The translations under genes and the position numbers were made by a program. This document shows, in pieces, positions 59,078 through 64,000 of a stretch of DNA of 64,000 nucleotides. Within the stretch, counting starts at the first letter, position 1, and each line of letters starts with the position of its first letter. Source of the DNA: Deltaproteobacteria bacterium (GTDB lineage: Bacteria > Desulfobacterota > Binatia > Binatales > Binataceae); the NCBI GenBank assembly GCA_021780225.1, contig JAJXZF010000003.1, positions 32,474 to 96,473 of the forward strand, written 5' to 3'. The notes beneath the pieces are model-generated. The model searched no databases, was not told the origin of the DNA, and saw nothing but the letters and a program-made list of their open reading frames with translations.

Positions 59078-59169
59078 CCGCGCGCGCGAGCGGCCGGCCG
59101 GCAGTCGAATTTTTTTTCTGATTCCCGCCGCGTAATCGCGTAGCGTGTCCGTATGGCGCCGCGCTCAAA

Positions 59170-60579
59170 ATGAAATTGCTGGAAGAATTGCGCGGCGATC
59201 CGCGGATCGCGATCGCGGGCGAGGCTCCGGCCGCCGCGGAAGGCCGCTGCGTGCTCTACTGGATGCGGCGTGCGCAGCGCGCTTATGACAATCCGGCGCT
59301 CGAATCCGCGATCCAAATCGCCAACGAACTTCGCTTGCCGGTGCTGGTTTATTTCCGCCTGAATCCGCGCCATCCGCACGCCAACGCCCGCCATCTGACG
59401 TTCATGCTGCAAGGGCTTGAAGAGACCGCCCAGGAGCTCGCAAAAAGACGAATCGGAATTGCGATGCGAATCGCGAACGGGCTGGGCGCCGCGAACGATC
59501 TGGCGCGTATCGCCGGCGAGGTTCGCCCAGCCGCGATCGTAATCGATCGCGATCCTCTGAAACCTTTGGATGCGTGGCGCGGCATGGCCGGCGTCTGCGG
59601 CGGCCGCCCGCTTTATTGCGTTGACGCCGATATGATCGTGCCGGCCGCGCAGCTTGGCCGCGAACATTACGCCGCGCGCACCATTCGTCCGCGAATCCAC
59701 GAACGGCTCGAACGTTTCCTTCAGCCGATCGGCAATCGCGCGGTTCGCGTCGCGTGGCATGCGGAGCCGCTCGCGGATACGGTCGCGCCATCGGCCGCCG
59801 TGCTTGAATCGCTGGAGATCGATCGCTCGGCCGGCCCCGTCGCGGAATTTCCGGGCGGCGGCGCCGCGGCGCGCTCATGCCTGCGCCGCTTTCTCCGCGA
59901 CCGGCTGCCGCGCTACGCAAGCGAGCGGAACCGGCCCGAAAAAGACGCGACGAGCGGACTCTCTCCGTACCTGCATTACGGCCAAATCGGTCCGCATACG
60001 GTGGCGCTGGCGGCGCGCGACGCCGAGGCGCCGGAAGAAGATCGGCGCGCGTTTCTCGAAGAGTTGATCGTGCGGCGCGAGCTCGCGATAAACTTCACGA
60101 TTTACAATCGCCGCTTTCGCCAAATCGAAGGATGCGAGCGCTGGGCTTTGCGATCGCTTTCGGCCCATCGCGGCGACCCGCGCGAGCGCGTCTATTCCGA
60201 GCGCCAGTTCGATAACGCGCAAACGCACGATCCGCTGTGGAACGCCGCGCAGCGCCAGATGGTCGAATCGGGATGGATGCACGGTTACATGCGGATGTAC
60301 TGGGCGAAGAAGATTCTCGAATGGAGCAGGTCGCCGCGCGCCGCCTATGAAGTCGCCGTGCGGCTCAACGATCGCTACGAACTCGACGGGCGCGACCCCA
60401 ACGGTTACGCCGGAATCGCGTGGGCGATTGGCGGCAAACACGATCGCGCGTGGGGCCCGGAACGCCCGGTTTATGGGATGATTCGCTATATGTCCGCGGC
60501 GGGAGCGGGCAGAAAATTCGACCGCCGGGCGTATCTCGCACGATGGCTGGAGCGGCCGTTGTCGGAGGCGTTCAAATGA
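59170..60579 (+). CDS. phr: Class II CPD photolyase
   Basis: A 469-residue photolyase. The N-terminal antenna-type alpha/beta domain covers residues 1-170 (RCVLYWMRRAQRAYDNPAL). The FAD-binding helical domain has SGLSPYLHYGQIGPHTVAL, RRAFLEELIVRRELAINFTIYN and the class II segment THDPLWNAAQRQMVESGWMHGYMRMYWAKKILEW near 357-390, then LNDRYELDGRDPNGYAGIAWAIGGKHDRAW near 398-427. It repairs cyclobutane pyrimidine dimers with blue light. The C-terminus ends RPLSEAFK. Adjacent to a DUF523/DUF1722 protein, as in other bacteria. Confidence 0.95.
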   Translation: MKLLEELRGDPRIAIAGEAPAAAEGRCVLYWMRRAQRAYDNPALESAIQIANELRLPVLVYFRLNPRHPHANARHLTFMLQGLEETAQELAKRRIGIAMRIANGLGAANDLARIAGEVRPAAIVIDRDPLKPLDAWRGMAGVCGGRPLYCVDADMIVPAAQLGREHYAARTIRPRIHERLERFLQPIGNRAVRVAWHAEPLADTVAPSAAVLESLEIDRSAGPVAEFPGGGAAARSCLRRFLRDRLPRYASERNRPEKDATSGLSPYLHYGQIGPHTVALAARDAEAPEEDRRAFLEELIVRRELAINFTIYNRRFRQIEGCERWALRSLSAHRGDPRERVYSERQFDNAQTHDPLWNAAQRQMVESGWMHGYMRMYWAKKILEWSRSPRAAYEVAVRLNDRYELDGRDPNGYAGIAWAIGGKHDRAWGPERPVYGMIRYMSAAGAGRKFDRRAYLARWLERPLSEAFK

Positions 60580-60662
60580 CGCGCAACGCGATCGAATTCG
60601 GAATCAAGCGTGGCAATAGGAAGCGCACCAGCGTCGCGGCGAATTTTGGAATCGTGCACTGA

Positions 60663-61640
60663 ATGACGGCGTTGGAACCAACCGCCGGCGGATACGCTCC
60701 GATCAAAATCGGCGTCTCCGCGTGTCTGCTTGGCGCCGAAGTGCGCTTCGACGGCGGCCACAAGCGCAACGATTTTCTGACCGGCGTCTTTGGCCGTTTC
60801 GTCGAGTTCGTGCCGGTCTGTCCCGAAATCGAACTCGGCCTGGGCGTGCCGCGCGAATCGTTGCGGCTGGTTCGCGACGGCGAAGCAATCAGGATGGCCG
60901 GTAATAAAAGCGGCGCGGACCATACCGCGGCGATGAACGAATTCGCCGCGCGCCGCGCCAACGCGCTGGCGCGGGAAGAGCTCTCGGGTTACGTGCTGAA
61001 AAAGGATTCGCCCAGTTGCGGAATGGAACGTGTGAGGATCTATGGCGCGGGCGGGATGCCCGTGCGCGACGGCCGCGGCCTGTTCGCGGCCGCGCTGATG
61101 CGCCGTTATCCGAATCTGCCGGTCGAAGAGGAAGGCCGGCTGAACGATCCCCGGCTGCGCGAGAATTTTGTCGAGCGGATCTTCGCCTATCGGCGCTTGC
61201 GCGATTTTTTCGGTTCGCGATGGAGCGCCGGGGGCTTGGTCGCGTTCCATACCGCGCACAAGCTGCAACTGCTCGCCCATTCGCCGCGCGTCTATGCCGA
61301 GTTGGGCCGAATCGTGGCGCGCGCCAAATCGCTCGAGCGCCGCGACCTGCGCGATCGCTACGAGCGCGATTTTATGGACGCGCTCGCGAAGGTCGTTCCG
61401 CCCGCCCGGAACGTCAACGTGCTGCAACATATCGCCGGCTATTTCCGCGAACATCTGGATTCGGAATCGCGCCGCGAGCTGGCGGATTTGATCGACGACT
61501 ACCGCAATGGACTGACGCCCCTGATCGTGCCGATTACGCTGATGCGCCATTATGTGCGGCGCTTCGGCGTCGCGTACCTTGCCGGGCAGGTTTACCTGGA
61601 ACCGCATCCAAAGGAACTGATGCTTCGCAATCATGTCTGA
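60663..61640 (+). CDS. DUF523 and DUF1722 (YbgA-like) fusion protein
   Basis: A 325-residue protein in two parts. DUF523 (about 14-150) contains VSACLLGAEVRFDGGHKRNDFL near 18-39, CPEIELGLGVPRESLRLV near 53-70 and KKDSPSCGMERVRIY near 114-128; its three Cys may bind an FeS cluster. DUF1722 (about 185-310) contains HTAHKLQLLAHSPRVYAELGRIVA and NVLQHIAGYFREHLDSESRRELADLIDDYRNG. The E. coli YbgA DUF1722 is encoded beside phr; the same link here supports a shared stress or DNA-repair role, function still unclear. Confidence 0.9.
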   Translation: MTALEPTAGGYAPIKIGVSACLLGAEVRFDGGHKRNDFLTGVFGRFVEFVPVCPEIELGLGVPRESLRLVRDGEAIRMAGNKSGADHTAAMNEFAARRANALAREELSGYVLKKDSPSCGMERVRIYGAGGMPVRDGRGLFAAALMRRYPNLPVEEEGRLNDPRLRENFVERIFAYRRLRDFFGSRWSAGGLVAFHTAHKLQLLAHSPRVYAELGRIVARAKSLERRDLRDRYERDFMDALAKVVPPARNVNVLQHIAGYFREHLDSESRRELADLIDDYRNGLTPLIVPITLMRHYVRRFGVAYLAGQVYLEPHPKELMLRNHV

Positions 61641-61739
61641 CGCCCGGGCGCGGGCGCGCCGCCGCTTGTGATCGCGGAGGAAGGCGTAGTAATGGTCGCC
61701 CGATGCGGCTGAGACGCGGCGCGCGCCGTGAGATCAAAC

Positions 61740-62624
61740 ATGAAAATAGGATTATTCGCGGCCGGCACGAACCGGATGGCCGGGGGCGGGCTGCTGAAGA
61801 CGCTGGCGGCGCATGCCGAGCGGGTCGGCGTCGCGACGCTCTGGGCGCCCGAACACGTGGTGCTGCTCGATCGGTACGTTTCGCGCTATCCATACACGGA
61901 AAACGGCCAGTTGCCGGCGCAGACCAACGCGCCGATCTTCGATCCGTTCATCTCGCTCGCGACCATCGCCGCGGCGACCTCGCGCATCCGGCTGGCGACC
62001 GGAATCTGTCTCGTGCCTGAACATAACCCGCTGGTTCTGGCGAAGACGATCGCGACGCTCGATTTCCTGAGCGGCGGCCGTTTCGCGCTGGGCGTCGGAA
62101 TCGGATGGCTTGAAGAGGAGTTCGCCGCGCTCGGCATTCCGTGGGAACGCCGCGCGCAGCGCACCCGCGAGTATATCGGCGTGATGCGCAAGTTGTGGTC
62201 CGAAGACTTGAGCGATCATCGCGGCGAATTCGTTTCGTTCGCGGGCGTTCGGAGTTTCCCCAAGCCCGCGAACAACCGCCGCGTGCCGGTGCTGTTCGGC
62301 GGCGAAAGTGGTCCGGCCCTGCGCCGCGTGGCGGAATACGGCGACGGCTGGTGCGGCTTCAATCTCGCGCCCGCGGACGCCGCGGTCAAAATCCGCCGAA
62401 TCGAGGAGTTGCTGAAAGCCAACGGGCGCATGCTCTCCGATGTCGAACTGACCGTCTCGCCGTATTCCAAACCGATCCAGCCCGACGATCTCAAACGTTA
62501 CCGCGATCTCGGCGTCAGCGAGGTGATCTTGATCACGCTGAGGCCGCCGCGCGACGAAGCCGGCCTGGTCGCGAATCTCGAAGAAATCGCGCGGGAATGG
62601 ATCGAGTCGGCGGCGAAGCTTTAG
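61740..62624 (+). CDS. LLM-class F420-dependent oxidoreductase, TIGR03619-like (tandem paralogue 1)
   Basis: A 294-residue luciferase-like protein. Characteristic text: VGVATLWAPEHVVLLDRYVSRYPYTENG near 28-55, RLATGICLVPEHNPLVLAKTIATLDFLSGGRFALGVGIGWLEEEFAALGIPWERR near 80-136 and VPVLFGGESGPALRRVAEYGDGWCGFN near 181-207. The next gene (62682) repeats these blocks nearly unchanged. ATG 61740 is preferred to 61728 because MKIGLFA is the usual first strand. Spacing of 57 bp to the paralogue suggests an operon. Confidence 0.9.
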   Translation: MKIGLFAAGTNRMAGGGLLKTLAAHAERVGVATLWAPEHVVLLDRYVSRYPYTENGQLPAQTNAPIFDPFISLATIAAATSRIRLATGICLVPEHNPLVLAKTIATLDFLSGGRFALGVGIGWLEEEFAALGIPWERRAQRTREYIGVMRKLWSEDLSDHRGEFVSFAGVRSFPKPANNRRVPVLFGGESGPALRRVAEYGDGWCGFNLAPADAAVKIRRIEELLKANGRMLSDVELTVSPYSKPIQPDDLKRYRDLGVSEVILITLRPPRDEAGLVANLEEIAREWIESAAKL

Positions 62625-62681
62625 CCGCGGGCGCGGGGATCGCCGGGTTTCAAAATCAAGCTTGAAGGAGAACTGTACGCC

Positions 62682-63563
62682 ATGAAAATCGGATACTTCG
62701 CGATTGGCATCGGACCGTCCGCGAACGCGGCCGCGATCCGCACGCTTGCGGTCAACGCCGAACGCCTCGGCTTCGCGACGATCTGGGCGCCGGAGCACGT
62801 GGTGCTGCTCGCCGAATTTTCGTCGCGCTATCCTTATTCGGCCGGCGAGTTTCCGATGCCGCTGGACGCGCCGATCGGTGACCCGTTCGCCACGCTCAGC
62901 TACGCCGCCGCGCTTACTTCAAAAATCCGGCTGGCGACCGGAATCTGCCTCGTGCCGGAGCACAACCCGGTCGTGCTCGCGAAAACCGTCGCGACGGTCG
63001 ATCATTTGAGCGGCGGCCGCCTGGTGCTCGGCACGGGAATCGGATGGCTGGCCGAGGAGTTCGAAGCGATCGGCGTGCCGTGGGAGCGCCGCGCGCATCG
63101 CACGCGCGAATGCATCGAATCGATGCGCGCGCTGTGGGCCAACGATCAAAGCTCTTACAGCGGCGAATTCGTGAATTTCCGCGGCGCGATCTGCAATCCG
63201 AAGCCGGTCAACCATCGGCGCGTTCCCGTATGGTTCGGCGGCGAGAGCGGTCCCGCTTTGCGCCGCGTCGCCGAATATGGCGACGGCTGGATCGGTTTCA
63301 ATCTGCTGCCCGACGAAGCCGCGGCGAAAATCCGCAAGATCGAGGAGTTGCTCAAGGCGAGCGGCCGCAAGCGCTCCGACCTCGAACTCGCGGTCTCGCC
63401 TTACGGCAAGCCGATCACCACCGATGACCTCAAGCGCTATCGCGACGCGGGCGCCGAGGAGGTCGCGCTGGTGCGGTTCGACATGCCCGGCGACGATGCC
63501 GGCATGAAAAGAGAGTTGGAACGGATGGCGAAGGAATTCGTCGAGCCGGCGGCCAAACTGTAG
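62682..63563 (+). CDS. LLM-class F420-dependent oxidoreductase, TIGR03619-like (tandem paralogue 2)
   Basis: A 293-residue protein, collinear with the upstream paralogue: LGFATIWAPEHVVLLAEFSSRYPYSAGEFP, LATGICLVPEHNPVVLAKTVATVDHLSGGRLVLGTGIGWLAEEFEAIGVPWERRAHRTRECIESMRALW and VPVWFGGESGPALRRVAEYGDGWIGFNLLPDEAAAKIRKIEELLKASGRKRSDLELAVSPYGKP. A GAAGGAG site precedes the ATG. Differences between the copies concentrate in the first 20 residues and in the C-terminal 80 residues. Strong terminator downstream. Confidence 0.9.
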   Translation: MKIGYFAIGIGPSANAAAIRTLAVNAERLGFATIWAPEHVVLLAEFSSRYPYSAGEFPMPLDAPIGDPFATLSYAAALTSKIRLATGICLVPEHNPVVLAKTVATVDHLSGGRLVLGTGIGWLAEEFEAIGVPWERRAHRTRECIESMRALWANDQSSYSGEFVNFRGAICNPKPVNHRRVPVWFGGESGPALRRVAEYGDGWIGFNLLPDEAAAKIRKIEELLKASGRKRSDLELAVSPYGKPITTDDLKRYRDAGAEEVALVRFDMPGDDAGMKRELERMAKEFVEPAAKL

Positions 63564-63601
63564 TTTTCGGCGCGCCGCCGGAATGCGGCGGGATCATTCA
63601 A

Positions 63602-63641
63602 GCGGGCGCGAACCGAGTGGTTCGCGCCCGCGCGATTTTTT
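63602..63641 (+). terminator. Strong intrinsic terminator after tandem LLM genes
   Basis: A 13-bp perfect stem GCGGGCGCGAACC-GAGT-GGTTCGCGCCCGC at 63602-63631, then GCGA and six T. It lies between convergent genes and ends in the last base of the SDR stop. Confidence 0.85.
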
Positions 63642-64000
63642 CAGCGGGCGGTCATGCCGCCGTCCACGGGCATCGACGCGCCCGTGACGAACGACGCGTG
63701 GTCCGACAGCAGCCACGTCACCGCTTCTGCGATTTCAGCCGGCCGGCCCATCCGCGCCACCGGCTCGACTCCGACCAGCGCCTCCTTGAGCCGCGGATGC
63801 GACGACACCATTCCGGCGACCATCGCCGTGTCGATCACGCCGGGGCAGACCGAGTTCACGCGGATTCCGGCCTTGGCGTATTCGAGCGCCGCGGTCTTGG
63901 TCAGGCCGATCACGCCGTGTTTCGACGCGGTGTACGCCGGCATTCCGTGCGATCCGACGAGTCCCGCCGCCGACGCCGTGTTGACGATCGCGCCGCCGCC
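63641..64000 (-). CDS. SDR-family oxidoreductase (partial, N-terminus outside window)
   Basis: The C-terminal 119 residues of a classical SDR entering from the right edge. The catalytic part is GGGAIVNTASAAGLVGSHGMPAYTASKHG, with Ser in TAS and YTASK. IRVNSVCPGVIDTAMVAGM, ARMGRPAEIAEAVTWLLSD and the C-terminal GASMPVDGGMTAR follow. Strong resemblance in these blocks to the SDR at 24079. The reaction is NAD(P)-dependent oxidation or reduction of a hydroxyl or keto group; the cofactor-binding half is not in view. Confidence 0.9.
   Translation of the reverse strand, partial: GGGAIVNTASAAGLVGSHGMPAYTASKHGVIGLTKTAALEYAKAGIRVNSVCPGVIDTAMVAGMVSSHPRLKEALVGVEPVARMGRPAEIAEAVTWLLSDHASFVTGASMPVDGGMTAR

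Overview
The window is GC-rich, densely coded bacterial chromosome with short, strand-alternating units. It has no rRNA, tRNA, CRISPR array or recognisable IS transposase. The gene content points to a free-living, menaquinone-respiring heterotroph that degrades lipids, terpenoids or other alicyclic compounds. It includes nine luciferase-like (LLM) flavin/F420 oxidoreductases, crotonases, an IpdAB-like CoA-transferase, a thiolase/DUF35 pair, EtfAB with an EtfD-type membrane partner, a hopanoid/MMPL-type exporter, MaoC dehydratases and molybdopterin synthesis. This mix resembles uncultured soil lineages such as Binatota or former Deltaproteobacteria. That placement is inference; no marker gene here fixes the taxonomy.

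Layout. 1-7.2 kb: partial crotonase, an SDR lacking the usual catalytic Tyr/Lys, an NTF2-like protein, four LLM genes, a lipoprotein and a GST. 7.5-10.5 kb: response regulator, then a less GC-rich restriction-modification pair. 10.7-14.8 kb: MDR oxidoreductase, LLM, GST, esterase. 14.9-16.6 kb: accessory island with an HNH protein, a candidate small RNA and a one-piece HTH/GHKL-ATPase/STAS-like regulator with phased upstream repeats. 16.8-22.5 kb: epoxide-hydrolase-like protein, MntP-like pump, exported protein, two amidohydrolase-superfamily enzymes. 22.7-32.0 kb: catabolic cluster with NtaA-type monooxygenase, SDR, CoA-transferase subunits split by a membrane protein, a 6-oxocamphor-hydrolase-like crotonase, a diketocamphane-monooxygenase-like LLM and an Ltp2-like aldolase with its DUF35 partner. 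33.2-40.2 kb: EtfD-like FeS protein, MMPL exporter, EtfA, EtfB. 40.3-46.4 kb: acyl-ACP desaturase-like protein, IclR regulator, methyltransferase, VOC protein, aldo/keto reductase, exported proteins. 46.9-56.8 kb: biotin carboxylase with BCCP, cold-shock protein, glutathionyl-hydroquinone reductase, disulfide-oxidoreductase, MoaB and fused MoaD-MoaE, TPR lipoprotein, IspH, deoxynucleoside kinase, pterin dehydratase. 56.8-64 kb: PPOX protein, MaoC pair, ferritin-like protein, photolyase with YbgA-like neighbour, two tandem LLM genes and a cut SDR.

A 205-bp dispersed element with terminal inverted repeats occurs six times. It is mostly flanked by TA dinucleotides, and three copies begin exactly at the stop codon of the preceding gene.

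Functionally, LLM oxygenases, crotonases, CoA-transferase and aldolase would oxidise and cleave rings and side chains. EtfAB and EtfD would pass acyl-CoA dehydrogenase electrons to menaquinone. GST, GHR and AKR enzymes would handle reactive intermediates. The best candidate for something new is the 25.7-32.0 kb ring-cleavage cluster, followed by the HTH-ATPase-STAS locus and the TA-flanked repeat family.
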